Shown here in pieces: positions 11,635 to 23,199 of a stretch of 64,000 nucleotides of DNA. The notes under the pieces are model-generated. The model saw only the letters and a list, made by a program, of their open reading frames with translations, did no database searches and was not told where the DNA came from. The DNA comes from Pictodentalium vernedei. Lineage: Eukaryota > Mollusca > Scaphopoda > Dentaliida > Dentaliidae. Positions within the stretch are counted from its first letter, which is position 1, and the number at the start of each line of letters is the position of its first letter. The DNA lies in NCBI GenBank assembly GCA_031216915.1, contig CM062296.1, forward strand, positions 790,702,823-790,766,822, in the 5' to 3' direction. A program made the position numbers and the translations under genes.

Positions 11635-12423
11635 CAGGCTTGGCAATTTCAGGAGAGCGATTTTTTAGCTCTCCTTACTGCCCTCCTGAAAGAATTAAGG
11701 AGAGCGAAAAATTGCCCTCCTAAATATTTTGGTCTGGGTTGATTGAGATTACATGTATTATGCTCACATTAAATTTTTATTGTAAAGCAAAAATGTAATT
11801 TAACTTCGAAGTCACATAACATCACGTAATTTCATTTTGAAAGTGGTTTAGTGGTAAAAGGTAATGGCTGCAACCATACCCAAACACAGTTGCAATCATT
11901 TGAAGCAAAATGGGTCACAGCAATATTTTTTTTTCTGTCAGTTTCAAGTTCAACAACTGACATCACTGTTTGAGGGGTAATTATTCAAGGAATATTGACA
12001 CTATAATATACTACCATTACTGCTATCCTGTCACTTGAAGCACTTGCACCAGGATGTGACTGTAGATTCAAGCAGACCTGTTGTCCAAGAAAGTCATACG
12101 CCTACCACTACCACCTTCAACCCCCCTTGGGGGGGTTGAAGGTGGTAGTGGTAGGCATATGACTTTTTTGGACAACAGGTCTGGGTACACACACAGGTCT
12201 TGTCAAGTGTGTGTTCGGTTGTTGAGTGAGACATCTAGATGTCTAAGAGATTTCGCTTTACCTTAGTAAAGTTAATAAAATCACTGATGTAGTCTGTTGG
12301 TTTCAGTTTCAATGAGTTCGTTCTACTGGATACTTAAAATGCTGTGTAAAGCTAATTGCTCTCCTAAGCTGATTGAGGAGAGCGATTTTTTGTCCTCCTG
12401 CATTTTTCAGAATGCCAGGCCTG
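11635..12423. mobile_element. Unclassified DNA element, CAGGCTTGGCA ends, 6-bp duplication
   Basis: Ends CAGGCTTGGCA and TGCCAGGCCTG are inverted. The 6 bp GATATG precede (11629-11634) and follow (12424-12429). The host SINE is continuous when the element and one GATATG are removed. A subterminal CAGGAGAGCGATTTTTTAGC is mirrored near the right end. The centre has a strong hairpin (12074-12182). No ORF of note. See the similar element at 16500-17617. Confidence 0.7.
12074..12182. repeat. ~50-bp-arm foldback hairpin
   Basis: AGACCTGTTGTCCAAGAAAG through CAACCCCCC and back through GGGGTTGAAGGTGGTAGTGG to GGACAACAGGTCT; only a few arm mismatches. It forms the centre of the element at 11635-12423. 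Confidence 0.85.
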
Positions 12424-12625
12424 GATATGACCTTGGCTGTTAAAGTGTCGTTAAACTTTAATAAATAAATACTGGTAAAATATGACCCAGTCACCAAAGC
12501 TTGGGGTGGAAGTACTCTAACATGGACAAAATGGGTGTAAGGTGATGAACAATTGGCGGAACTTGACTTTATTTTCATGTTGCAGTCACGATAAGCCATT
12601 GTGCCAAAATATGTGACCTTAAATG

Positions 12626-13740
12626 AGACCTAAAAATTAAACATCTGTTTCTCAGGCCCTCTCACATGATCCTTTTGGCTGTTGCATGCTCTCTTTTTAT
12701 AACCATGCAAACTTAAAAAAAATAAAAATTAAATGGTTTATGTCTGACATTTTAGGCCTAAAAAAATTAAAATTATGTTTCTCAGGCCCTCCTGCATGGT
12801 CCTTTTGGCTGCCGCATGCTCTCTCTTTATAACCAGTGTAAACTTAAAAAAAATAAAAATTAAATGGATTATGTCTGATATTTTACCCAAGTTAAAAAAA
12901 TTGATAAATTTGTCCCTTGAGAGCAAGAAGGCTTTGCAATGCTTTAGCATTGCAAAGCCTTCTTGCTCTCAAGGGCCGAAATACACCGCCACCCATGCTA
13001 TTCCGTATTATGAGGCCTAAAACCTAAACCAATAACATGAACTTTCGATGGCAAAGAAATAATTACAGAAATAAAAAATAAAATAAAAAAACGCTCGCCC
13101 GCATGCAATTTTATGAATAATGGCCTGAGAAACAGAAGATTTACTTTGTGTGGCCTTACCCAAGTTAATTAAATTGATAAATATGTCCCTTGAGTGCAAC
13201 AAGAAATGAAAGGGACAACATACACCATCACCCATGCTTTTTTCTGTAGATTATGAGTCCTACAACATAAAACAAACCAAGAACATGAACATTTGATGAC
13301 AAAGAAATAATTACAAAAATAAAAAATAAAATAAAAAACTGCCCCGCACACATGCAACAATTTTACAAAAAATGGCCTGAGAAACAGAAGATCTACTTTG
13401 AGGGGCCTAAATAAATAATCTTTTGATTCAATCTTAATTTCGCTATATTTTATTCATGGAATTTTTTAGCATTACAAAGCCTTCTTGTACTCAAGGGACA
13501 AAATACACCACCATCCTTGCTATTCTGTAGATTATGAGGCCTAAAACATAAAACAAACCAAAAATACGAACCTTTAATGGCAATGAAATAATTATAAAAA
13601 TATAAAATAAAAAAAACACCTGCCCACATACAATTTTACAAAAAATGGCCCGAGAAACAGAAGATCTACTTTGTGGGGCCTAAATAAATAATCTTTTGAT
13701 TCAGTCTTAATTTCACTATATTTTATTCATGGAATCTTGA
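12626..13740. mobile_element. Cluster of family I foldback elements (three to four partial copies)
   Basis: Repeated GTTTCTCAGGCCCTCCTGCA, GGCTGCCGCATGCTCTC and AATGGCC(T/C)GAGAAACAGA segments. The first fuller copy has the central hairpin GCAAGAAGGCTTTGCAATGC with its inverse (12917-12975). The following two copies keep mainly right halves. No TSD resolved. Confidence 0.7.
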
Positions 13741-14170
13741 CCCAATCAAGTGCCGCTGTATGTACTGAGTGTTGTCTGACACTAGAAATGTCACAACTAT
13801 GTGTACATGCATATGGCATTCATGAGTTTTGTTCTTCAATAATTTATATGTATGACATTTCTCATTTTTCTATAGATATTGTATAATTTGGTTGTACACT
13901 CAATTGGATATTATGAATCAATAAAATCAGCAGTTGCATTTCTCTTAGCATGTTTGTGTGAAGTGATTGCCTTCATAAAAAATTAGTATATCAGTACTCA
14001 TTTATCCAGGGGTAGAAAAGGCTAATGCAAACAGATCATTTTGCTGAAAATTGCCGTGTATTGCCCCTAACTGAAGAATGGCATTTTCTTGCCAGCTCAA
14101 CTGATTTTTCATTTAAAATATAATAATATATATTTGTTCATTTGAACTTCAAATTTGTGTGACAATTCAA
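13741..14170. other. Unassigned AT-rich sequence
   Basis: No gene, hairpin or repeat family recognised before the start of L2. Confidence 0.5.
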
Positions 14171-14263
14171 TTTTTAGCTTAAGATGACAAAGTCAAGATA
14201 TTGCCATCATGTGTATGGAAGTCTGTGACTGTGAGTCTGTTAGTCTATAAGTCTATTCACATA

Positions 14264-14577
14264 CAGTTAAAACTAGAAGTCCTGTCACGAATAGTGCACT
14301 TATCTAGGCTTAATTGCGCGTTGGAATTGCGCACAATTGCCATATCGAATTTCATCCAAAGCATGGCAGGTTCTCTTGGTTACTCATAGCAAACACATGC
14401 AATGTTTCTGCCAATGGACCTCCGGGTTACCCGGAGGTCCATTGGCTGAAACATTACTTGTGCACAGGCCATATGTACAGAATTTGATAGCTTTACTTGG
14501 GCCATAACGCGTACATTAACGCGCATATCAACGTGCTATTTGTGCGCCTTTCATGACAGGACTTCTAGTTTTAACTG
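14264..14577 (+). mobile_element. Family A MITE copy 4 (314 bp), inside L2
   Basis: TA-flanked with intact ends and a perfect central palindrome (CCAATGGACCTCCGGGTTAC and inverse). L2 continues on both sides. Confidence 0.93.
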
Positions 14578-14819
14578 TAAGCACAGGCTACACCCTGTGC
14601 TTCTTGTCTGATCATCACTAAATTTCATGTGCAGGTTCGAGGTCATGTCCAGATGAGAACAACCCAGTTTGATTGCAATCGGTCGACCATGACGGCTGCA
14701 CAGTTTCAAAATCTGGAGACCTTTACCACAGTCTACAAGTTGCATTTATGTAGGGCGGCACGATTTTCAAAACAGAATACCAGTATCGGTATTCAAAAAA
14801 ATACTGCGGTATACCGGTA

Positions 14820-15961
14820 CAGTAAAACCTGTCTTGAGAGACCACTGTCTTGAGAGACCACCTGTCTTGAGAGACCACATCTGCCAGGCACCAGTTGGTT
14901 TTACTCTATAATGGACCTGCTATGGGAGATCACCTGTCTTGAGAGACCACCTGTCTTGAGAGACCACTGTGACCTGGTACCAACGTGTATTTTTATGCCA
15001 TAATGGACCTGTTTTGAGAGACCGCCCCTTTGAAGACTGAAACCATGACAAAAGCTTTTTACCTGTTCTGGAATTGGAAAATCATTGTGGTTATACTAAC
15101 ATAATAAAAGTATTAAAAGCTCTTAATTGGGTTTCAATTGCTAAGTCATTAAAGATTGAGATGTTCTTATAAGACCCCTGTGAAAAGATTAGGATTATTG
15201 CTGAATAAACAATTTCATACATACCTGAAATGTGACAGGAATAAAAATAAATTTGTGTTGAAAATCTTGTAAAATATTGAAATGGACTGTTATAAAAATT
15301 ATAAAAATAAATTAGTGTTGAAAATCTTCAATGAAGATTTTCAACACTAATTTATTTTTATAATTTTTATAACAGTCCATTTCAATTTGTTACAAAAACT
15401 TCATAAAAAAGAACAACTACAAAGTAATTACAAAAATCCATTCTTCTCCGTTTCTGAATTTTGTGGTTGGTTATTCACTGACTTGGGAGCGTGGTGGCTC
15501 AGTAGGGAGAGGTGCAGGCTGCAAGCCGAGAGGTCCTCGGTTCGAATCCCACCTGCGGCAACCGCGTTGTGTCCTTGGGCAAGACACTTCATCTCCATTG
15601 CCCGTGTGGGGGCACGATGACGCCGTGTACTAAGGCGTACTGCACATCGATGGTACGCATGTCTTCAACCAATCTAACCCTGCCTGTGCTGCAGTGCGGA
15701 GTTACGATGTTGGGGAGCTGGCAGCTGCTCGTCGTTGCTCGGTGGTTCTCTCCGGGTACTCCGGCTTCCTCCACCCGTAAAACTGTCACGGTCATGATTA
15801 GCCATTGTGCATAAACATGTGACCTTAAACATCAATAAATAAATAAATAAATAAATATTCACTGACTTGAGAAAACCTGAAACCTGTTTTGAGAGACCAC
15901 CTGTCTTGAGAGACCACTTTTGTGTGGCCCAAAGGGCGGTCTCTCAAGACAGGTTCTACTG
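14820..15961. mobile_element. TA-flanked element E (GGTCTCTCAAGACAGG ends)
   Basis: Ends CAGTAAAACCTGTCTTGAGA and (rc) CAGTAGAACCTGTCTTGAGA, flanked by TA (14818-14819 and 15962-15963). hAT1 shows the empty site (ATACCAG-TA-TATCG). The left third repeats CTTGAGAGACCAC several times. A 30-bp-arm hairpin, GTGTTGAAAATCTTCAATGA, lies around 15290-15380. Confidence 0.9.
15486..15855 (+). mobile_element. tRNA-derived SINE, family C copy 1
   Basis: The head resembles a tRNA with A box (TGGCTCAGTAGG) and B box (GGTTCGAATCC). The body runs through TTGGGCAAGACACTTCATCT and GGTACTCCGGCTTCCTCC. The tail is CTTAAACATC(AATAA)n. The 14-bp duplicate TATTCACTGACTTG lies at 15472-15485 and 15856-15869. It is inside element E. 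It would be transcribed by Pol III and copied by a partner LINE. Confidence 0.95.
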
Positions 15962-16499
15962 TATATCGAAAACTGTTCAGATATCTGAACATAAGTACCA
16001 CAATCGAGACTTGAGGCATCACATTCGGAACGAATCCGCATGCCTTGATGAAAAACCTGTACACAATGCAGACGATAACAAAATTTATTATTTTAAATCA
16101 AATTTTTCCACAAATTTCTACAAAACAATATCATGTGACCCCTCATTGGAATGAGCTCAACGAGCTTGTTCCAATGAGGGGTTACATGATATAGTTTTAT
16201 AGAAATTTTTGAAAATTATTTTTTCATCTGCTGAATTTGTATATTACGTGGGCACATGCGGACGATTCCTTGGGTAAAGCGATAATGTTATTCATTCTGA
16301 GCTACAGTTAAAAAACTCAAGACATCTTGAAAATTAAATTGTGAGTAAATAAATAATGACGTTAAACCGATATGTTTGTAATTACACCGGTATCCAATCG
16401 ATATTGGTTTGAATATCGGTATATATCGGTTTATCGAAATACTGTGCAGCCCTACATTTATGAAGGGATTTTATTGTAACTTGGTAGGATGACTCCATA

Positions 16500-17617
16500 C
16501 AGGCCTTGCCGTTTGAAAATGGTACGGGCGCGACAAACGCGCACCTGGAAATAAGATTGTGCGCGCTGTTTCTTCCCGCGGGCGTGTTTCTAAAATAAGG
16601 ACGGTAAACATAAAGTATAGCGGACCCAACGTATTATTAAAACATTACCAACATTTACCAACTTTTCATGGTACCCGGGAATTCCCTGCATTCGTTGGTG
16701 TTTTCTCTTGACAAATAAACAAATTTGGGGGATAGATGGAATTTTTAATTTGTTTTGACGAGTTCTTCAATCTTGTAATTCCGTAACGGAACAATTCAAT
16801 TTGCGCGTCAGCCATTTTGTCTGAGTGAAAACTCGTGTGTTCGATGTTGGAGAGCACTGATTCCGCACATATTGCGGAGGAAGAACTCCGTAAGTACTGC
16901 ATTATTTGTGTTTGATAACTAAGGACTGATTGACTCACACCGCATCAATAACTACTTTAAACTATAATTTGAGAGTTCAAACGTCATAATTTTATGAACA
17001 AAATTCTGTCATCGTGGTTATCTACCATCGATGAAAATATGAAATCTGAGAAAAACAAATTACAGAAAAACTGCAGACATGAACAATCTAAAAAAAGATC
17101 AATGGTGAACGCATAACTTTACAGAACAGTGAATAGAGGTCATTAAACATTTGTACAGGGGAGCCTCGGCCCGATAGCTTCGTCCAAGTCATTTCGGTCG
17201 ACTTATTTTTCGCCCAAACTACAATACTTTTTTTCCAAAACAATATCAATTTAATAAATTCACATTGTTTTGGAAAAAAAGTATGTCGTTTTTTACAATC
17301 CAATTACAATGTTGTTAAAACCCTTTACCTATCAGCTCAGTGAACATGCATGGCATGGTGCAAGACAACGTCACAATAATCATAATTACGTGCAAGAATT
17401 AAGATTCATTGTCATGATTGACGTCATGTAATTGAAAGAAGAAGCACTAATGAGTGACAGTGTCACAGAGTGCATTCTTCGAACGTACATACTACAAGGA
17501 GTTTGATAAGTTAAACTATCGTTTTTTTTACGAGCGCGTTTCGGTGCGCCCCCCGACTGTAATTCGCGGGCACGATGGCGCGCAAGCGGGATCGCGCGCC
17601 TCAAACGGCAAGGCCTG
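16500..17617. mobile_element. Unclassified 1118-bp DNA element, CAGGCCTTGCCG ends, 6-bp duplication
   Basis: Exact 17-bp inverted ends CAGGCCTTGCCGTTTGA, flanked by TCCATA (16494-16499 and 17618-17623). The empty site GACTCCATATAATGTC occurs in the L array. CpG-rich flanks contrast with the AT-rich surroundings. An internal inverted pair, ATACTTTTTTTCCAAAACAA and its inverse, lies at 17224-17284. No recognisable transposase. Confidence 0.82.
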
Positions 17618-17934
17618 TCCATATAATGTCCTGTTTTGGTCGTGAATGGTCCACTGTGATGGTCGCGCAGGCACATGACTTAGATTTGTTTAGCACAGTC
17701 TACAGTTCATATTTACATGTATGAAGCTGTTTCATTGTAACTTTGTAGGATGACATGGCATGATGTCTAGATGAGACTTTTATATTAGGTCGCACAGGCA
17801 TGTGACTTAGATTCCTTTATCACTGTCTACATGTCGTATTTATGAAGGGATGTCATTGTAACTTGGTAGGATGACTCTGTATGTTATCTAGAAGAGGCTG
17901 CCATATTTTGGTCATGATCGGTCATAAAATCTAC

Positions 17935-18588
17935 ATTAGTAATTTACAGTGTAGTCCTAAAACACATACATTAGTTCTTATTAATTGCTCATTGCAAGTT
18001 TGGTTTTCCAATCCATGATGGCTGCATAAAATTTCTTTAAAAATGATAAAAAATCTTCTTTTCTGGAACCGATGGGCAGAATCTTTTGATATTTGGTACA
18101 CAGCATCTTGGTATGGTTCTGATTCAAGTTTGTTCAAATTGAAACCCCCGTTCAATTTTGGGGATCACTATGGGGGTGTGAATTTTTACTTTGTGCTGTT
18201 TATGAAAAAATCTTCAACAATCTTCTTCACCAGAACCAGTGGGCAGAATTTTTAGATATTTGGTATGCAGCATCTTGGTATGGGTTGGATTCACGTTTGT
18301 TCAAATTGAGTCCCTCTATCAATATTGGGCCTCACTATGGGGGCGTGAATGTTTACTTTGTGCAATTCAAGGAAAATTCTTTAAAAATCTTCTTCAGAAC
18401 CATCATGCAGAATCTTTTGATATTTGATCAGCAGCATTGTCCCATTCAGTCCTGTTGATGTTCTAGCTCCACAGAAAGTATAGATTTACTCTGTAGAACC
18501 TTAAGAATAGCTTTTGATAAAATTTGTGTTTTAACAGTATGGAACATTCAGTGAGCGCTTAAGGCCCCCTGGGGCCTCTTGTTTCATA
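17935..18588 (+). mobile_element. 3' part of an N/O-type pearl/Helentron-like element inside L2
   Basis: Core fragments (AATCTTTTGATATTTGGTA, GATTCAAGTTTGTTCAAATT) lead to the terminus CAGTGAGCGCTTAAGGCCCC and CTGGGGCCTCTTGTTTC, a 3' hairpin like that of N. The 5' end is not resolved. L2 sequence resumes at CATAATCCTTTCATAAAC. Confidence 0.6.
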
Positions 18589-18714
18589 ATCCTTTCATAA
18601 ACATTGAACATTATCCTTTTCATCAGACACTACACACTGTCAAGGTAAGCTGCAGAGTCATTGACACTTTCATTCATATTTGCAGTACCGGAGAATGAAA
18701 TATGATTATCTAGC

Positions 18715-18840
18715 AGTATGAAGTCAGGACTTGAATTTCATGCCAGAATCAGATTTGATTCTCACAAATGATTCTCGCAACAAAAACAATGAGAATCAAA
18801 TTTGATTCTCAGGAAATGTTATTTGATATTTGTCGTACAT
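18715..18840. repeat. GATTCTCA-rich inverted repeat
   Basis: TTTGATTCTCACAAATGATT and GAGAATCAAATTTGATTCTC inversions; related copies near 54190-54300 and 55945-55985. Ends not defined. Confidence 0.4.
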
Positions 18841-18930
18841 TCTGAAAATTCTTCTTTCTTATTTTGCTCCCTCATACATACATGTAATAAGGTGAAGCAT
18901 TGCTTTGCCTTAGCAGTGGTGCCTAATGTA

Positions 18931-19184
18931 CAAGCCAGAAAATAAACCGGCTTGTCATCTGGAAAATGAGGTTCCCAGAGGGTGAATTTAGTGATGCTCC
19001 CCTGCACAGCAGGGTAGCATCACTAAATTTACCCTCTGTGAACCTCAATCTGAATCAGATTCTCAAAACTGAACAGAAAGAGGTACCCAGAGGATAAATT
19101 GATCCACTGTATGGGATATCATCATCAAATTCACCCTCTGGGGACCTCATTCTGCAAATGTCAGACTTCTTATTTTCAGGCCTG
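18931..19184. mobile_element. hAT-like MITE, family R copy 2
   Basis: CAAGCCAGAAAATAAACCGG left end, TTCTTATTTTCAGGCCTG right end; 8-bp flank CTAATGTA versus CTATTGTA (one mismatch). The central hairpin closes on CCCTGCACAGCAGGG. Confidence 0.82.
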
Positions 19185-19741
19185 CTATTGTATCTGGACA
19201 TCACTACCACAGCACTGTAATTTATATGAGATTTTGCTAGAAACCACTGTCAAGGTAGAGGAACGGTACCTTCAGGGCATTCCCATTTTTATTTTAGAAG
19301 AAATTGGGACTTGTGGTATGGTGAAAGCTCCACTCCATGAGTGTTTAATGATAATCCACTCTCCAAATCTTGTGCAGTCATTTTTTCATTGTATCAGATG
19401 TAGTTATGCAGAATCTCACCAAACAGGAAATGTAAAATATTCTCTTTTAATAATTCATATGTTTGTTCAATCAATTTCTGATGTTTTATCACCAAAGTCC
19501 AGAAAAAAATCAATATTAACTGAGAGGAATTCCCATTTACTTGACGTGATGGACTGATTCTGCCTTTCGTTGGGGAATATGTCGCCACTGGTTCCACTCC
19601 ACAGGTGTCAAAATGCTTTTTCAATTTCTCACAATCCAGTATAAAATGTCATGTACCTGTGGACTTCTACCACATGTTTCAGGGGTGTGATTTTTCAGTT
19701 TTTTTTTTACCTGATTTCAGTTTTTTTTCTTACCCTACTCC

Positions 19742-19994
19742 CAAGCCAAAAACTAAACAGACTGTCATCTGCAAAATGAGGTCTTCAGAGGGTGAATTTG
19801 GTGATGCTACCCTGCACAGCAGGGTAGCAGCCTGAAATATATCCTCTGTGTACCTCAATCTGAATCCAGGTCTCAAAACTAAACAGAAAGAGGTACCCAG
19901 AGAATAAATTGGCCCGCTGTATGGGATAGCATCATCAAATTCACCCTCTGGGGACCTCATTCTGCAAATGTCAGACTGCTTATTTTCAGGCCTG
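19742..19994. mobile_element. hAT-like MITE, family R copy 3
   Basis: Same ends as R2; perfect 8-bp duplicate CCTACTCC at 19734-19741 and 19995-20002. The central CTGCACAGCAGGG arm is partly rearranged. Confidence 0.9.
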
Positions 19995-21340
19995 CCTACT
20001 CCATATTTTTATTTTTTTAAATTTACATGAAAATGGGCTTTTCCTCAAAGAAATAAAATGCCACCAAAAGCTTTATTTCTATAGGATTTCAGTTATATGG
20101 GGATATAAAACTCGAATTTGAAACCTTTCCGCCATGCAAATAATGATTTCAGGGTTTTTCATCCGGTCCCAATCACTCTCCCCTTTTACTACTACTCAGC
20201 ACAGATTGAAAGTAACATTTCTATTATTGTCGTCCATTGTCCATCAGCACTGTGTTTTGGACTTCTCCTCCAAAACCACTGGACCAATTCAAGTGAAAGT
20301 TTGTGTAAATGATTGCCCCAAAGGGGCATTGCATTTTTATTCAACTTAACATGCCCAGCTCCATAGGGAGGGGGTGGGGGAAAATGCTCCAAAATTTAAA
20401 AAAAAATCTTCTCATGAACCAGTGGGTACAATGATTTGCTATTTGGTATGAAGCTTCCTTTTGAGGGGTAGAATCAGATTTGTTCAAATGAAGTTCGTGG
20501 AGCAATATTTGCCTTTGTAATGGGAGGGGCAAGATTTTTGGCCCCACCCGATGGTCCAATTTGAACCAAATTTTGTTTGTAGTATTTTGGGGTCATAAGT
20601 ACTTGACTCATGCAAAAAAAAAAAATAAAAAATTCCCTGTGTTCCTGTGGGAATCCCAGGAGCTAAAAATAGAAATATTTTCAAAAGCTCATATTTCCCA
20701 AACCGCACGGAACAGAGAACTGTTACTTGGCATGATGCATCCTTACAGACAAGTTAACTCTCCCGGAATGCCCAGGAAAATCCCGAAATTTCATTGTAGC
20801 TCCTGGCCTCCTGAACAGGTATCAGTTTTGGACCAAAAATCCTGGAAAACAAAAGTCGAATGTTTCTTTCCCGTTGTAACTTATGTAAAACGTTTCGAGT
20901 CAAATCACATGCATTTCAAACTCTGGTAAAAACTCAATAAGCAGTAAAATATGGATTTAAGTTAAATTTATTTAAGAAAAGGGTATTAAATAATAAAAAT
21001 TTATTTATTCATAGAATAGCTTCAATTCTCATCCCTTTTCCAAATCAAAACGTAAACAACACCTTGACCTCAACTATTTAACACAGTTTAAAAATAGGTT
21101 AAAGTTGCTTAAGATGGCAAAAAATTATGACTGCATATCTATGCACAATGGACTTATTTTCTAACATGACATTTATTCCGCTGTGCTGACTACAAAACTG
21201 TTAACTGTTGGCCGTCTGTACCCAGAAAGTTTTGAATGGAATTAAAAAAAAAATACTTCAATGATGAAAAGAAAAGTTTTGTACAGGGCGCAAACGTCCA
21301 CACATGCATGAAGGATTTTGATAAAGATACTTTTCAAGTA
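19995..21340. repeat. Degenerate N-type 5' region and unassigned sequence
   Basis: 20230-20870 matches the first part of N (CTTCTCCTCCAAAACCACTG, ATGGGAGGGGCAAGATTTTT). The rest is AT-rich with no supported gene. Confidence 0.5.
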
Positions 21341-21654
21341 CAGTTAGAACTAGAAGTCCTGTCATGAAATGCACACAAATAGCACGTTGATATGCGTGTT
21401 AATGTACGCGTTATGGCCCAAGTAAAGCTATCAAATTCTGTACATATGGCCTGTGCACAAGCAATGTTTCAGCCAATGGACCTCCGGGTAACCCGGAGGT
21501 CCATTGGCAGAAACATTGCATGTGTTTGCTATGGGTAACAAAGAGAACCTGCCGTGCTTTGGATGCCATTCGATATGGCAATTGCGCGCAATTCCAACGC
21601 GCAATTAAGCCTAGATAAGCGCACTATTCGTGACAGGTCTTCTAGTTTTAACTG
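21341..21654 (-). mobile_element. Family A MITE copy 5 (314 bp, reverse orientation)
   Basis: TA on both sides, perfect CCTCCGGGTAACCCGGAGG centre, inverted relative to copies 1-4. Confidence 0.93.
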
Positions 21655-23150
21655 TACTAATCTTCTTGAAGTGACTGAACATTAGGACGTCTTTTCCTGT
21701 TAACATTTCCAGACCTGGGAAATTATTAGCTTAGATTTTGATAAAAACAAACCACAGGTGGTGATGCTCTGTGGGTGGGTGGGTGGGGGCGGCTCGGTGA
21801 TGAAGAAGAGGATGATGGCAGGTTGGGGGGGGGGGGGGGGGTGCTCAAATCATCAATTATTTTATGATTTTTAACATAGCATAAATGCATCAGCATAATT
21901 GACAACTAGATCTGGATATAACCTGGTGTTAATGGTGGTCCATGAGCTGAAAATTCATTTTGTCCCTGTACAAACTTTTCCCTGAAATCCATCCCATTTT
22001 CCCCAAAATCACCCTCAGGTTCCCTGAATAATTATTCTGGAGGTTAACTAGTCTGCATCCTTAGGTCCACTAGAATTGAATGGTAAAAAAAAATTGCCAT
22101 CAGTTTTGTCAGAGTGTTCTCTAGGGAGGAGTGGAGGGGGTGGTGTAGGGATAAAAAAAAATGCTGAGTCAGCATATTTGCAGAAAGTAAAAAAAAGTTT
22201 TTCCCAGAACCAATGATCAGAATCTTTTGATATTTGGTATACAGTATCCGTAGGGGGGTCAGATATAAGTTTGTTAAAATAAAATCCCTTGGTTCATATT
22301 TGGGCTCAATACAGGAGCCCAAATTTTTAACATATGGGGAATAATATTTAAAAACCTTCTTCAGAACCACCGGTCAGAATAATCTTTTAATGTTTGGCAT
22401 ACATCATTTTTATGAGGGTCAGATCCCAAGATTGTTCAAATCAAGTCCCTTGGTTAATATTTTAATATTTTAATGTGGTGCAATATGGGGGATAATCTAT
22501 AAAAATCTTCTTCAGATCCACCAGTCAGAATGCTTTCATATTCGGTATACAGCATCTCCAGGGGTGCGGGATTCAAGTTTGTTCAAACTGCTTGCCTGGG
22601 TTAATATTTGGGCTCCCTGTGGGAGTCCAAATTTTAACTTACTGCAATATGAGGAAATTTCTTTAAAAATCTTATTCTTCAGATCATCAGTCAGAATTCT
22701 TTTGTCATTGGTATACAACATCTCTAGGGAGGTCAGATTCAAGTTTGTTCAAATCAAGTCCCTGGCTTAATATTTGAGCTCCTTATGGTAATCCAAATTT
22801 TAACTTAATGCAATATGAGGAAATTTCTTTAAAAATGTTCTTCTTCAGATCCACCAATGTGAATGGTTTCATATTTGCTGCACATCATCTCCATGGGGAT
22901 CAGATTCAAGTTTGTTCAAATCGAGTCCCTGGTTTAATATTTGTGCTCCTCATGGAAGCCCAAGTTTTAACTTAGTGTGTAATATGGGGAATTTTAATTT
23001 TTTTTTTAAGTACCCTATAGAGGTGGGTAACTAAGATTAATCCACATAGGTTGTATCAAGGGTCTCCATAGGTGAGTTCCACACTTTGCTATGGACTATT
23101 TTAGTCACTCCTGAGGGGCTCAAGGATTGACAATGGATCCTATGGAGATT
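21655..23150. repeat. G-rich run and N-type core array
   Basis: GGTGGGTGGGTGGGGGC and an 18-G run at 21775-21842. About 22190-22990 holds five to six degenerate ~160-bp N-type units (GGTATACAGCATC, AGTTTGTTCAAATCAAGTCC). No gene. Confidence 0.6.
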
Positions 23151-23199
23151 GAGTGCTTAATGTAGATTCATTCTTGGCCTCTGTATCAGGTTCTGTTCA

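Larger units (their letters stand above)
11530..12475 (+). mobile_element. 5'-truncated SINE C variant split by a 6-bp-duplication element
   Basis: Starts mid-element at ATGTTGGGGAGCTGGCAGCT and reads to CGACACGATATG. After the insertion it resumes GATATGACCTTGGCTGTTAA and ends in TTTAATAAATAAAT. Its tail differs from the other C copies and matches the 63-bp insert at 43073. Confidence 0.7.
10883..12622 (+). mobile_element. Family D retroposon split by a nested stack
   Basis: The left piece (10883-10940, ending GTATTACTGGTAAA) and right piece (12473-12622, starting ACTGGTAAAATATGACCCAG) join into the D consensus seen at 29690-29850. In between lie a 5'-truncated SINE C variant with duplicate ACTGGTAAA, hAT1 in the left duplicate, and the 6-bp-duplication element at 11635-12423 inside the SINE. 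Confidence 0.75.
14751..16454. mobile_element. hAT-like MITE, hAT2, carrying nested E and SINE
   Basis: TAGGGCGGCACGATTTT left and (rc) TAGGGCTGCACAGTATTTCG right, flanked by the 8-bp duplicate CATTTATG (14743-14750 and 16455-16462). CATTTATG is part of the L array unit (..ATTTATGAAGGGATTT..), confirming the target. Without the insertion at 14820-15961 it would be about 560 bp, like hAT1. Confidence 0.92.
14171..18673 (+). mobile_element. Pearl/Helentron-like element L2, host of a four-level nested stack
   Basis: 5' end TTTTTAGCTTAAGATGACAA; 3' end CAAGGTAAGCTGCAGAGTCA then TTGACACTTTCATT, matching L1. L2's own sequence is in pieces: 14171-14263, 14578-14742, 16463-16493, 17624-17930 and 18589-18673. 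Between them lie MITE A4, hAT2, the 6-bp-duplication element at 16500, and a 3' fragment of an N/O-type element ending at about 18588. L1 array units give the uninterrupted reference for several junctions. Confidence 0.75.

Noticed and set aside
16500-17617. CpG-rich stretch with GTAAGT after an ATG-led frame near 16841, a possible promoter and first exon
   Set aside because: It is bounded by 17-bp inverted repeats and a 6-bp duplicate, so the CpG content belongs to an inserted element; the peptide does not match DRP1 exon 1.
19099-19557. 152-codon open frame
   Set aside because: It starts inside hAT-like MITE R2 and continues into AT-rich intron without domain signal.
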